NCBI GenBank assembly: GCA_009617715.1
Contig: VTFK01000070.1
Location: forward strand, 1-64,000
DNA from: Plectrocnemia conspersa
Taxonomy: Eukaryota > Arthropoda > Insecta > Trichoptera > Polycentropodidae
Length of the DNA stretch: 64,000 bases
Direction: 5' to 3'
Part shown: piece after piece, positions 1-11,135 of the stretch
How positions within the stretch are numbered: position 1 is the stretch's first letter
Layout: each line of letters opens with the position of its first letter
The notes under the pieces: model-generated
The model's database searches: none
Told to the model about the DNA's origin: nothing
Seen by the model: only the letters and a program-made list of their open reading frames with translations
Translations under genes and position numbers: made by a program

Positions 1-256
1 AATCCGATACTACAGTGCCAATGATGACGTTAATTATTTACAGTTGTTTTTATTAATTGTTACAGATTTTCAGTTTCATCTAAACTTTTTTTAATTTGAA
101 CATGTACTGTTCTACACGGTTTACAATAAAATATAACTATTAATTCTTACTTTGTGACAGAATATTCCATTGAAGCACACGCAAGTTTCCACTATTTTTT
201 CTCACAACATCTGAAACGTTAAAGTAAAGTATTTAAAAGCGTAAATTTATATTTAT
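1..256. other. AT-rich flank, no gene seen
   Basis: AT-rich sequence with no supportable ORF. It lies just 3' (on the minus strand) of the terminal exon at 257-446. The bases right after that exon's stop read TAAATAAATA on the minus strand, which contains an AATAAA-type poly(A) signal. Confidence 0.5.
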
Positions 257-446
257 TTATTTAGATGTTGATGATTTACCTCTTTTTATGAAGTCAAATA
301 TCCTGCTGGTAAGCGGTACGCTCGAGTTTCTCTTGTTTTGACACATTTCAATTAGTTTTTCACGAGTGATCTCCGGTGATATGATAAAGCTGTCGTCTTG
401 GCTATCAGAATTCATGATTTTTGGATTTGATTGGAAGCTTCCCATT
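257..446 (-). CDS. candidate terminal coding exon, unrecognised protein
   Basis: I do not recognise this protein. On the minus strand a good acceptor (tttctttctgcag) ends at 447. It is followed by one base and then an open frame from 445 to a TAA stop at 259-257. The 62 codons begin Met-Gly-Ser-Phe and end Ser-Thr-Ser-Lys. The segment is polar and charged, with Asp/Ser-rich stretches and a basic end (FIKRGK), and it has no membrane segment. The exon enters in the phase left by the donor of the GC-rich exon at 16450-16703 (AG + A makes Arg). The simplest model is therefore a 147-aa protein across a 16-kb intron, with possible further exons between. AATAAA overlaps and follows the stop. The phase match could be chance (one in three). 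An alternative reading is that a donor inside the exon (AAAAGAG|GTAAATC, near 272) splices onward beyond the window. Confidence 0.45.
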
Positions 447-1839
447 CTGCAGAAAGAAACAAACATGATGTTTAGGTTAGAATGAATACACCGTAGTCAC
501 AACATCAGTATTGATAAAACAATATTAAGTTTGCCAGTATAACGACTCAAATAAAAACATAAAAGAAAAGTACTGTATTTAAACATTATTATTTTTTTAA
601 CCTTGAATATAAACTTGATAACTGTCTTTAAATTTTTAATCGGGAAAAAATCTGTACTACATTATTTTGTTTTAAAAATAATGATAAAATAAAAAATATA
701 GACGAATTATTAGAACAAAATTGGTAACGTGTACACGATGGCGCGACTCAAAGAATCATATCTCAACATAACGGAAGATAAAATTGATAATATTTTTATT
801 CACTTCTATATAAATATATGGTAAATCTTTTATATTCACGAATATTATTTTTTTTTCCTTCATTATTCAGTAGCCATACAAGAGATATTTGTGCATTAAA
901 TGATTATACAAGGCTTACAATGCCTTGAATTATGCGCAGGAAAAAAATCTGTAATCATTGTTATGATTTTTATTTAATTAATGCATATTTACAAACATAT
1001 ACAAAGACAAATTATCTGGTTTTTAAAATTGCATTCATTGAACAATCGACGAAAGGCAAAATTAACTGACAATAAAGTAACAATATTAAAAGGACACAGT
1101 TTGAAACAATCTGCTTAACACATTAGGCTCACAGGTACATTTATACATAAACGATTGATATCATCACGTTGCATACAAGCTGGTGTTTTAAATCAAAATA
1201 CTAAAAAGTTAATAAACTATCGGTATGTTAAAATTGATTTTGCTAGACAATCTTGACAGCATTTTTAAATTAAAAAATGTTTTCGATTTCACATTACTGC
1301 AGATAAAAGCTAGGTATGAAAAGATGTATAGTTTATACTTTGAACAAATTTATAGAAATTAAAATCATTACTATATTTTTTATATTTATCAATCAATTAG
1401 AGTAATGATAAGTATATCTATAATAATAGTAGAAGCGTAAACCTAAACTGCCATCTTTCTCAATTATGAATTATGAATACTATCGTGAGGTACCGATTAG
1501 GGTTTTAAATATAATTTTGCTTCGTTCTGATTTTTTTTAATATTTTTTTTAAAATTTAATGGTTCAAATTGGACATTACTATTTAGGATTTTCAATGATA
1601 GACAAAATAGTTCAATCTATAAAAGTACTTAACATTTTCAATTCATTTGAAAATAGGTTTACAACTTGACTAAATATTTCCAGAAGAAAACATTTTATAT
1701 TATTTATTAGGTTTACAACGTTAGATTTTATCGTTATATTGAAACTTAGATATTTAATGATAAATCTAAATATTGTATATCATTTATGAATAGGTTTAAA
1801 ACTTGGCTAGATAATAATAAATTAAAAATTGTACTATGA
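447..1839. other. AT-rich non-coding stretch
   Basis: Very AT-rich with only short random ORFs. I see no domain, repeat boundary or RNA gene. If the two unrecognised minus-strand exons belong together, this lies inside their intron. Confidence 0.4.
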
Positions 1840-2330
1840 AATTTCAATACAGCGAAGCTCACGGAACCAATGAATAAATTTTGGTATACTGAAAATTCGT
1901 TATATTGAACGTAAGGAAGATGATATATTTTATTTTTAATTATCACATTACTACAACATCAAAATAACCTCTTATAAGGTTGACAGATAGTTTTTTGCCC
2001 ATTTTTAAGGATACTGTATGAAACAATAAAATTTGTGAAAAAAATGTTTTATAAAAAAAGTTTGAGGGTCAGCGAAACACCTGTAATGTCGCTTTTGAAC
2101 ACATCTGTCACACACCACGTCAAGAACGAACTGAATTTGGAGAAATATTGTGTAAAGTTGCAACGTCATTCTTAAATTCGGATCAAAATATTTCGTTATA
2201 CTGAGATCAGTCTTCGTTATAATGAAAACATTTTGTATGCAAGTTTTTCGGGGACAAATTAAAGATTCGTTATACTGGGAATTTTGTTATTTCGGTATTC
2301 GTTACAAAGAGATTTCGTTGTAATATTTTT
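1840..2330. repeat. possible decayed pogo/Tigger-type non-autonomous element
   Basis: The block carries several variants of a TTCGTTATA(T/C)TG motif (near 1898, 2192, 2212, 2264 and 2298). Such motifs are common in the ends and subterminal parts of pogo/Tigger-type elements (cctcgatataacga in the other orientation). No clean terminal inverted repeat or TA duplication could be fixed, and there is no transposase reading frame. Call by motif resemblance only. Confidence 0.25.
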
Positions 2331-3511
2331 TAAAATAGGTTTGTAACTTTACTAAATATTATTAAAACAAAAAATATCAAAATGTTTTCAACATAAAAAA
2401 TAATATTAAAACGTAACATTTTGTATCATTTAAAAGTAGGTTTACAGTTTAATAAATAATAATAATAATAAATAGCATCGGTTACACATCCGCTCAAAAA
2501 TATTACTGATATGAAAAAATATTTTGTTACACCTTACTAACGCTACAACACAATCGATCATATATAGTTAGTGCAATGTGAGTGATTATAAGTCATTGAT
2601 TGTGTTTTAGCGTATTTTATGTGTTTGGGTGCCAGTTTTAACGCTGCATAACACAATTATATCATAAATTTAAATTTTCGTAATAAAAAAGTTTTTTGGT
2701 GACATCATAAGTTACTTTATAATTTAAAAAAAATATTTCTATGTTTTATGTGTAAATATAAAAGTCAGTTTTTAATTACATTTACTAATGAGAAAGAAAC
2801 AATAAACTAAAGATATCAAGCACCTAATCTGTTACTTTAGACCAAAAGTGCGTTTTAAAAATATTAATAATTTTGAAACCTTTGTCTTTTTTGATTAAAA
2901 AATATTTTGATTTACATCTTTTTTAAAGTAAATGTTTTTCTGCGCAGCATTATATATTTTAATAATTAATGAGTGTAAAAAGTTTTCACTATATTTAAAA
3001 TTAATAATAAACTAATGATATTTAAAATCTATAATAAATTATTAATATTTAAAATCCATAATAAAATAAAAAATATTTTTAATGTTGAAAAAAATATTTT
3101 GAATAAATCTTGAAATTTTATTCTGAAACTTTTAATTTAAAAAATATTTAAATTAGTGTTATACATTTTTGTGTAGTTTAGTTTCAAAGGCGTCAGTAAG
3201 ATGGATTTTTGCAATACTGTGCGCTTAGTAGTTGGTTGGTAATGAATAGTACTTATTTTGAAACTTTGCCCCTTTTTGTTTAAAATATTTTTTAAAGCAA
3301 AGTTTTAAAAATTCTCTAAAAACTAAAACTTTAAATTGCCAACGTTCGCCAAAATTTAGGTACATATTTTTTCTGTATAGAGAAGTTAATACATATCCAC
3401 ATTATTTATATTATATTTTAAATCTATAAACTAAAAAAATATTTTAAAAAACATTTTTTTTTGTATTTGATGATTTTTATACATATTTTAATAAATTTTA
3501 TACAATTTAAA
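2331..3511. other. AT-rich non-coding stretch
   Basis: Mostly A/T runs and short AAATATT-type repeats (2990-3170 is especially repetitive). No coding signal seen. Confidence 0.4.
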
Positions 3512-3571
3512 TCGTTAAAATAAATTTCGCTCGTTAAAATCAATTTCGCTCGTTAAAATCAATTTAGTTCG
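3512..3571. repeat. 19-bp tandem repeat, three copies
   Basis: Three head-to-tail units of tcgttaaaatcaatttcgc start at 3512, 3531 and 3550. The first differs by one base and the third diverges in its last three bases. A partial fourth start (tcgtt) follows at 3569. Confidence 0.8.
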
Positions 3572-3667
3572 TTCTCAAGCGCGGGACTTCCCAAATTTGC
3601 TTTGACAGTTCTTCTGTCACATCTGGCAAGAAATATGTTATAATCGCGGCATTTTTGTTACAAAGTG

Positions 3668-4346
3668 ACAATTGAAGATGATTCAAGTGATGCAGCATTT
3701 GAAATTATAGACAAAACTATAAATTGCGGGTGTGCCAGTAAGTGTTTAGTTATAAATGAATAATATAACACGGTTATTCTAACAAAATTACTATTGACTT
3801 TCCAGGATCTAATATTAAAAGACAAACAGCGGTGATTTGGCAATTAAAGGTATACATACCGAAGTTAATTAAACATATTACAATGCTAGTAATAATAAAA
3901 AATATATGACATATTGTGACAATTTTGTAGAAGATGAAAAGATGCCAATCTACGTGTTTAATCCTCTACAGTACATCCATCAATTGTGTTCTTTGGTTGT
4001 CGTTTAAATTTAATTTATGGATTATATTAGTAGTAATAATGTGTTCAATGTTTACTCTTGATAGGAGTCTTATTGTTTTTTTTTTTAATTATTTTTTCAG
4101 AAGCAATGATGGAACAATTTGATGACCTATATGGCTACAACGTAGAATTGGTATATATAAACAAAGAGTTAATCTTCTCATGTTGAAGTCACTGTCAGCA
4201 AGTATTATCTTTTTATAAAGAACATACTACATAAGTTTGATGTAACTGAATATCTTAAATTTGGCTATTCAGAAAGAGGAATGATGGCACAGAACAAAAA
4301 TTGTACCTATTTTGCCACATCGGAATTAAAAATAACCCACTCTTAG
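3668..4346 (+). pseudogene. possible decayed spliced gene or element, weak
   Basis: No family recognised. An open, acidic segment at 3668-3737 (starting T-I-E-D-D-S-S-D) ends at a good donor (A|gtaagt). A second open segment at 3806-3849 sits between a tttccag acceptor and a g|gtatac donor and stays in phase with it. Further open stretches follow: 4100-4151 after a ttttttcag acceptor (AMMEQFDDLYGYNVEL) and about 4180-4346 (YLKFGYSERGMM). Later joins cannot be made in a single clean frame and no start codon is convincing. It may be a decayed gene, a domesticated piece of an element, or chance. Confidence 0.2.
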
Positions 4347-4560
4347 ATATTTTGGCTATCGATTATTCCAGGTATGCAATCACATATTTATAATCATTGT
4401 AAAATGTCGTTTATTAGATAACATCCAAGAAACTACACATTTATAAGCTGTCCGACAGCGCCGATTTGATCGACATTAACTTTCAATCCTCACATACTAA
4501 GGATATATTACACGTTCATGTTTAAAACATAACTGGTTAATTTAAAATTCTTAAAATCTA

Positions 4561-4960
4561 ACGTATATGTGTATTAAATCGGAAAGCAATGATAATGTTT
4601 ATGTAATATAAAAGAAAAACTCACTTTCCGGCCTCGGAGCCCGGCGACGGGATTTCAAAATTTGAAGATTTCATTACAAAGATTGTTTTATGATTGTTTA
4701 TCTAATTTAATCAATGTATTCTTCTTATCCTAAACACATTATGTATATATTTAATTTTCATAGTTATAACACACCTAGTTAATTTGCAATCCGATTATTT
4801 ATAAAAGCAAAAAAACTCACTTTTAGGCCTCTCGAGCCCGTCGCCGGGAATTCAAAATTTGAAAATTTCATTACGAAGATTATTTTATGATTGTTTATCT
4901 AGTTTAATCAATGTATTCTTCTAATCCTCAACACATTATGTATATATTTCATTTTTATTC
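4561..4960. repeat. tandem direct duplication, period about 196 bp
   Basis: Two long direct copies lie head to tail. The segment starting tcac at 4621 (tcactttccggcct) matches the one starting at 4817 (tcacttttaggcct). Both continue through the same sequence (atttcaaaatttgaa; ttttatgattgtttatct; taatcaatgtattcttct) for about 140 bp with a few substitutions. Each holds a GC-rich patch (gagcccggcgacggg and gagcccgtcgccggg) in otherwise AT-rich DNA. The element class is not identified. Confidence 0.85.
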
Positions 4961-5049
4961 AGTCAAATGACGAATTAATGAAAATTATTGTCGCGTAGCA
5001 AAAAATTTTATTATTAAATAATAATTATTTAAAAGTGTTGTCACGGTAC

Positions 5050-5132
5050 TGTCTATTTGAATTTGAATGCTTATTTTCATTGGTCGACGCTATTTGAATA
5101 TTTGAATGCTTATTTTGATTGGTCGAAACAAC
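5050..5132. repeat. two-copy tandem repeat, about 41 bp
   Basis: The unit ctatttgaat...atgcttattttgattggtcga occurs twice in direct succession with minor changes (TTCATTGG versus TTGATTGG). Each ends in an inverted CCAAT box (attggtcga). No gene is attached. Confidence 0.8.
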
Positions 5133-5984
5133 AGAACGCATTACCGGCGGCTCGAAAATCAATCGGAACAAATTCAATTTTAATTTTTTATTATTATTTA
5201 TTATTATAATTAAATATATTTCCTTTGTTTACGTGTATTGTTACACACTGTTAATACAAAGCGATACGATTTACAGAGTATAGAATTGAACGGAGAATGT
5301 TTCATTGAAAGTTATGCGCGTCCGGAAGCGACGACGGCGGCTTAGAACAATTATATATAAGATAATGAAATGGATAGCTTTAGAACTGACTGTGTTAACC
5401 CAAATAGAGTATAGATAATTTCACGATGCGTTCTGATAACCATTTACAATAAATAATTATACCATTAAATATTTGAAGAAGAAAAAATTATGGTGCACAC
5501 CTAAAATAGGTGATTACCATCCTTTATAATTTACTAGCTCTTCATAGATGTTGCCAAAAACATTCTTGTGTTTGGCAAGCTCGTTGAGAAGCTGGATGTC
5601 TCATTTAAGAGGAACGTTCGCACGACGAGCTAGAATAATGGACGCGATCGCGACTGTATAGGGCACTCTAAAGCTTGCAACTGAAAGTCGTCAAACATCA
5701 ATAGATTGTCGGCACCACCCCTTAACAAGTGCTTCATTGAGTAGACGCTACGCAGAGAATGTAATGAATTGTATCCCAACGATCATAGCAAAAAAGCATT
5801 AGAATATAAATACGGATACGACTTATACTTGTACTTGTACTCCCACAATTTTCTCTGAATTTTCTCCAACAGTAAGGAGTACTATGATTCTCTGGAATTC
5901 TAGACAATGGAGTCATATTCAAGGATGCTACGAACTAGCGTAACGTATAAAATAATAAATTATTAAAGTGGCACGCACTCCGCA
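5133..5984. other. stretch without a supported gene; patchy higher GC
   Basis: Contains a GC-richer patch near 5310-5345 (gcgcgtccggaagcgacgac) and another at 5520-5760. In the second, a short minus-strand open segment reads LLNELAKHKNVFGNIYEEL, but stops on both sides prevent any family call. Probably repeat remnants. Confidence 0.3.
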
Positions 5985-6345
5985 CAATGAAACCGAGCAT
6001 CCTCGACAGTGGCGTAGCTATGGGGGGGCGGAGGGGGCGGGCCGCCCCGGGCGGCACTTGCTTGGGGGCGGCATATTCGCGATGGGATCGTCTACTGTGG
6101 TTCTTATTGGTTACTTATATACATTTACGAATAACAAGAGCTTAATAATAACCAATTTATTATTTTAAGAAATGCTGATTTTATGACCCTACAAAAAAAT
6201 GTATGGGAGGGGGCGGCAATTTTAAGGATCGCCCTGGGCGGCACATACCCTAGCTACGCCACTGATCCTCGACGCGTTTTGATAAACTTTAATGTGCATA
6301 CAAAATCTCCATCCCTCCTCAAAGGCTCAAAACACCTTCGCCTGA
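5985..6345. repeat. older dispersed repeat, copy interrupted by a hAT MITE
   Basis: Leaving out the hAT element, the sequence (gagcatcctcgacgcg..ataaacttt..atccctcctc) aligns with 9010-9080 (gagtatcctcgacgcc..gcaaacttt..atccctgctc). This is therefore an older dispersed repeat into which the 258-bp element at 6007-6264 later inserted. The family of the host repeat is unknown. Confidence 0.65.
6007..6264. mobile_element. hAT-type MITE with 8-bp target site duplication
   Basis: A 258-bp non-autonomous element. Its ends are inverted repeats: the left begins cagtggcgtagctatggg and the right ends ccctagctacgccactg. It is flanked on both sides by the same 8 bp, atcctcga (5999-6006 and 6265-6272). 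An 8-bp duplication and CAG..CTG-type ends are the hallmark of hAT elements. Subterminal sequence is very GC-rich (ggggggcggagggggcgggc near the left, cgccctgggcggcac near the right), unlike the surrounding DNA. The interior has short ORFs but no transposase, so it must have been moved in trans. The clean duplication suggests a relatively recent insertion. Confidence 0.9.
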
Positions 6346-7624
6346 ACTTGAAAAGAATTCCGCCGGGCAAGTGGATTTGAAAAAATACTTGGCGATTATC
6401 GATCGACCACCTCTAAGTAAACTTTATAACCGAAAAATATCGTAAATAACGTCCTTTATATATAATATAAGGGAAGAGAGATTCATTCGTACGAAAGGGG
6501 AATTGCGGCGCTCTCATTAACTACAGCGTGTTTTATCTACGATCGGTTTATTATTCTCAATCGCCTGTTATTTAAAATACGTTTCTATGCATATCGATCA
6601 ATATGGACAGTACATATTTTTGAGAGAACCTCCTTTTGATCTTTTCCTCTCAACACAACCAGTCACAACTACTTTCTTAAGACTCTCTTTGTTCAACTTG
6701 CAGATTGTATAAATTATGCATTATTTCGCGATTTATTGTTGAGAGCCTTTCTTAGTTGAACTCTAGTTTATTTTAGTAGTTTCCTAAAATACTCGTATGT
6801 ATCTCTTGGTTCACTATCGCAAAATTTTAAGTTAAATCCACCTCGATGGTCGCAATACATAAAAATTTAAAAAAATACATTAGATTATAATTAGTTACAC
6901 TATAATAAATCAACTAAATCAACCAGATCTTTAAGACTACAAAATTTGTAAATGCAACGAGGAAGAAATCTATTGTATAAGAGTATATGCTATAAAAAAT
7001 TGAATTTTAATTTATTAACGAAATGGAATAATCTTATTAATTAAATAGATAAATCAGAAAGGTACTCTTTCTCTTATTCTCGTTTATTATGATCGAGGTT
7101 GGTTCCATTGTATAATGCCTTGTCTTGATATTTATATATTTATATAAATAAATGCTATTTTCTCAATATTTTTTTTTTTGTTTTGAATCTGCTTCAAACA
7201 GTTGATTACAAATGCATATGTCGATACTGGTTTGGTTTATTCTAAAATATTTGTGATAATGTACATTAAATTAATGGGATATTCTGCTTAAAAAGTATGC
7301 ATCGCTAACGATACTACGTACCTATCGAAATGTTTAAAATATTTTGTATAGATTAATTAATTAGTAAAATATCAGATGGCCAAAATAAGATTGTGCCGTT
7401 TTCAAGTTCAAGTTTGATTCAATGACTTATCGCAACTTGTTGACACTGTCTGGCACGTGTGTTTATACACTATGTATATCATACAACATAAATGTGCGGC
7501 ATTTAATCGGATTACTTTGTCATGGAATTGTCTTTTAAATTATAATTTTTCATCTTTTCAAAATATCGATTGAATCGAGTGTAATTCGAGAATGATGAGT
7601 TATAACTTGGATCTAAGGTTACAA
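6346..7624. other. non-coding stretch
   Basis: AT-rich. No coding, RNA or repeat boundary could be supported. Confidence 0.4.
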
Positions 7625-7793
7625 AGCATATCTTAAGAACTGCGCACCATTTGAATCCGATACACTAAGAAACAGCACAATAAAATACTTCGGTGATGAG
7701 TAACTTATAGATGCATTGTGTTTAGGAAGACCCTCGGATATTGATAATAAAAAAATACGAAGCGCTGTTGAGAAAATAATGGGGCGATAACTA
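7625..7793 (+). pseudogene. mariner-like transposase fragment
   Basis: The plus-strand frame reads FESDTLRNSTIKYFGDE, then a stop, then LIDALCLGRPSDIDNKKIRS and AVEKIM before another stop. The GRPSDIDNKKIRSAVE stretch resembles the second helix-turn-helix region of mariner transposases (GRPS plus an acidic and basic helix). Only this small N-terminal part is present, with two in-frame stops and no DDE catalytic part, so it is dead. Confidence 0.5.
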
Positions 7794-8329
7794 TTTAAAG
7801 TATGCAACGTTTACATTGGGAAATAGTACATATATAAAATAATAGAAGCAGAACAAATGGATCCCATATTTTAATTGTTAAAATCGAATTATAAGTTATT
7901 TTCATAAATTAAACTGGCCATTTTTAATCGCTTTTATAATTGTGGTGGAAAATGAACTTTCTAGTCTAATAAAAAGCTAATTGATCATTGATTTTTATCC
8001 AATACCACACACTTCAAAAACAATATCCTTAAAATATTATGATTTATTTATAAAATTTAAAAGTGCAAAAGACTTAAAATTTAAAAGTGCAAAAGAAATT
8101 TAACATTAAAAGAGATAAAAAATTATTGGGAAAGTCCATGAGTAATTTCTGTAATTTCGGCAATAACAATGTGTTTGTTATTAGTTGTAGTGACAAAATA
8201 TTTTTGCTCAGATGTCGAGCTCATCCTTAGTGCTCTGAACGCTCATTTGTTCACAAACGGATGATCTAATACGCGAATTTTCACAGTCCTATAATTTTAC
8301 TAGCGCCGAACAGTATTTTTATTTTCGCA

Positions 8330-8400
8330 GAAATATTTCCCTACCGGTGAAAACGTATTTGGGTATTGACTTCACTAAAACTTTAGTGAAAATATAACAT
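8330..8400. repeat. dispersed repeat fragment (matches 45240-45320)
   Basis: The segment gaaatatttccctaccgg..gaaaacgtatttggg..attgacttcacta..tagtgaaaatataac matches 45247-45312 in the same order. Downstream, ttcattaaatgacatgca (9391 onward) also recurs, at 45363 onward. The two loci may be long and internally deleted forms of one unclassified element. Confidence 0.5.
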
Positions 8401-9004
8401 AGATAATATTTTAAACGTGCTTCAATGACAATTAATAATAATATTATGTAAAGCCTGTGATACAATGTTATTTTATTTTTAATCCTTATAAATTAAGAGA
8501 AAATATACCGTTGCTTTAAAAGAATAGATTCATTCATGTTATTAGAAACGTTTTTTAGATCGATTCGGGTGACGAATGTCAGTCAGAAGACTTCTTTATA
8601 TCAAACCCAGACAGAATCTGCCCCACCTTGACAGTTCGATGCAATGGGGTCAGTGGCGTGCGCCGGAAGAGGACGAAGGTCCTAGTTGTCACGATACATT
8701 TTCAGACCCAGGCCGAGGCCAAGGTTTTCGAGAACGCAAATACTATTTCGAGACAATATCAAATTAAATAATCTAAAAAAAAACAACATACATACATACA
8801 TACACACGCCCAAGAGGTAGTGGGGAGTGAGCATGAGCATACAGGTGTTTGTGACTATATTATACGTTACGGGCAACAACCGCATATCATAGTAAATGTA
8901 TCACCCTAAATATCAGTTTTAACGCTGGAATAATACGAATGATTGCAGCTATGTTAATAACATTACAAAAAAAAGAGAGTTACATTAACTATTTACAAAT
9001 ACAA
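8401..9004. other. no supported gene
   Basis: Holds a 63-codon plus-strand ORF at 8576-8767 with elevated GC (about 8600-8740) and a CA-rich simple stretch near 8790-8810. The ORF resembles nothing I recognise, lacks splice signals, and may simply reflect a GC-rich repeat. Confidence 0.3.
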
Positions 9005-9085
9005 ATACAAGTAAAGAAGGCGAGTATCCTCGACGCCTTATCGCAAACTTTGGCGATGCGTATTAAATATCTATCCCTGCTCGAA
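9005..9085. repeat. second copy of the older dispersed repeat
   Basis: Matches the sequence flanking the hAT MITE at 5990-6345 (gagtatcctcgacgcc, gcaaacttt, atccctgctc) and shows the uninterrupted empty site: tatcctcgacgcc has a single copy of the 8 bp duplicated at 6 kb. Confidence 0.65.
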
Positions 9086-9329
9086 CGTCACTTCTGAACA
9101 AAAGCATTTCTAGTTAAAACTATAAATATAATTTGAGTTAACTATGGGCGCATGTATATCATTAATAAATATAATGAAAAGCGGGGAACCCTAATTGGAA
9201 CAAATAATTCATAAAAACAGACTTTTTAATTTACGAAAAGAAAGTTTGTGACAAACTTTGTCAAATGCCTTTTGAAAGACAGTATAAATTACTTAAGAAG
9301 CACTGCCTTTAAAAAATGTATAAATTATT

Positions 9330-9455
9330 CAAGGGGGAGGGCAAATTCCCTCCCCTTTGTCAGTGATCGTTTTTTTTTAATATTTTAATTTCATTAAATG
9401 ACATGCAGTTTTTCGACAAAATTCAAGGGGGGGCAAATGCCCCCACTTGTCCTCC
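9330..9455. repeat. two G-rich/C-rich hairpin-forming repeats
   Basis: Two similar units about 90 bp apart: caagggggagggcaaattcc followed by ctcccc, and caagggggggcaaatgcccc followed by c. Each can fold back on itself (GGGAGGG with CCCTCCC; GGGGGCA with TGCCCCC). They stand out sharply from the AT-rich surroundings and look like repeat remnants. Confidence 0.6.
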
Positions 9456-10600
9456 TCAAATGACGTTTTTGATTTTGGACTCTTAAAAATATGCTGTAGT
9501 TACTGTACATTTTACACCACGATTTTTTTCAAAAAATAATCATCGTATTGATTCGAAAGAATTTTATTCACGTTGAAAAAGTAAATTTAGAAAAGGATGC
9601 TAGATAGAAAAAATATTGAGTTTGCACTTTGATTTCAGTTGACATTTGCAGAGATGGAATTTAGGAACATGTCAATTATACTACCATAAACGAAAGAGAA
9701 ATGATTCATGGATTTCGCGAATACATTTTCGAAAAGACATCCTGAAAAATATTGCGTTTGGTATACGCTCTAAATTGTACCCCAATTTTTTCAAATGAAC
9801 GGATTTTCACAACTATTACTACAATAAGAGCTTCATTCAAGACCAATACAGTTTCAGCACTTTTGTTCATCAAACTCGTCACATCACCTTTGCCACTTTT
9901 CTATCCTTCAAAATACGTTGATCTGTGATTTATCAGATTTCATTCGGCCATAGACAACAACACTAAAAAATGAATCGATCAAATCAAATCAAATCTGAGG
10001 AGTTTCGTGAGATTTTTTTTAATGTTATAAAATAAAAAACATCTTTTTGTTGTCATATCTAACAACACGCGTACACGATAATATATAACAATGTTTACCT
10101 TCCTCAAATCAGTTTTATCTCCATTCAATCTCATAAGAATTTCCACCGTAAAATATCAAAGTGCATATAAACACACAAATGTATAAAATTAGGGGCGCAA
10201 ATGATTGGCTAAATGTGTCGGTGATGTACAATGATCTGGACATTGTACCCCTATAAAACGTCGATTAATGCCTGCCTGATCAATCTGTGGTTCCTGCGCC
10301 TAAAAGCAGGAACAACCCACATAAGGGAAGAAAACCCCTGAAAATAAACAAGGGCATGTACTAGACTAATCGACGGCGACTCGAAAACATAGGCAACTAA
10401 GCCGAGCGACTTGACTTGAGCAGTACATTCGTGCAGAATGGACGTCTAAGAAATTTAAAAATATTAGCATTGCTAATTTTAAAGATAAAAAATAAAATAA
10501 TAATAACCCTACCAGGGTTTTAGGGTGCGACAGGCTAATCATCTGTCCGCCCAAACAAACCCGATTACGAAAACTACAGGAAGAACAGCCAGACTGATCC
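9456..10600. other. no gene; GC-richer segment before a retrotransposon remnant
   Basis: 9456-10240 shows nothing. 10260-10450 is GC-richer, with a small inverted repeat (gttcctgc..gcaggaac near 10290-10312). It sits directly upstream of the reverse-transcriptase remnant, so it may belong to the same element. Confidence 0.3.
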
Positions 10601-11135
10601 CTATAAAAATTCTTTCATGTTTCCTCTTAAATTTAGCACTGGAAAAATATATAAGAGACTCGGATGTCGAGACTAAAGATACCATATTCAAAAAGTTGAG
10701 ATATGCAGATGGTATTGATATTATAGAAGAATTATAGAAGCGATTACCTAAACTGGATAAAGTAGCAACTGAGATGAGCCTTCAGTTCAACACCAAGAAA
10801 ACTAAATGTATGGAAGTAAAATATCTGCAACCGATTAATATAGATAAACAGTTCACATATCTGGGGTCTCTAGTTATAGATACAAACAATGTTACAGTAG
10901 AAATAATAAATAAAATAGATACTATTAGGTCTTAAGTATATAAAATCGAAAATGTTTACCTGAATAGCAAAACTGTTATTATATATAACACTTATTCGTC
11001 CAGTTTTAACCTATGGGTTACCATAACTAAAAGAGACGAGGATATATTACTGCGTTTAGAACGAAAAATTCTGCGGCGTATAACGAAAAATGTGGAATCT
11101 GGATATTGCGGTATACAATTTGCGATTTAAATAAA
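10600..11135 (+). pseudogene. non-LTR retrotransposon reverse transcriptase remnant
   Basis: Plus-strand frames contain, in order: LLNLALEKYIRDSDVETK, LRYADGIDII (the Y-A-D-D catalytic box with the second Asp changed to Gly), TEMSLQFNTKKTKCMEV, FTYLGSLV, and RDEDILLRLERKILRR. This order is typical of the palm/thumb and C-terminal part of the reverse transcriptases in RTE/R1-like ORFs. The frame is broken by stops (for example after IEEL at 10735) and frameshifts, and neither the endonuclease part nor a 3' tail is recognisable. It is a dead fragment. The related fragments at 42290-42562 and 49620-49960 may be the same family. Confidence 0.75.

Noticed and set aside
8640..8670. cagtggcgtgcgccgg as a second hAT element end
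   Set aside because: Resembles the end of the 6007 MITE, but no inverted partner or 8-bp duplication could be found.
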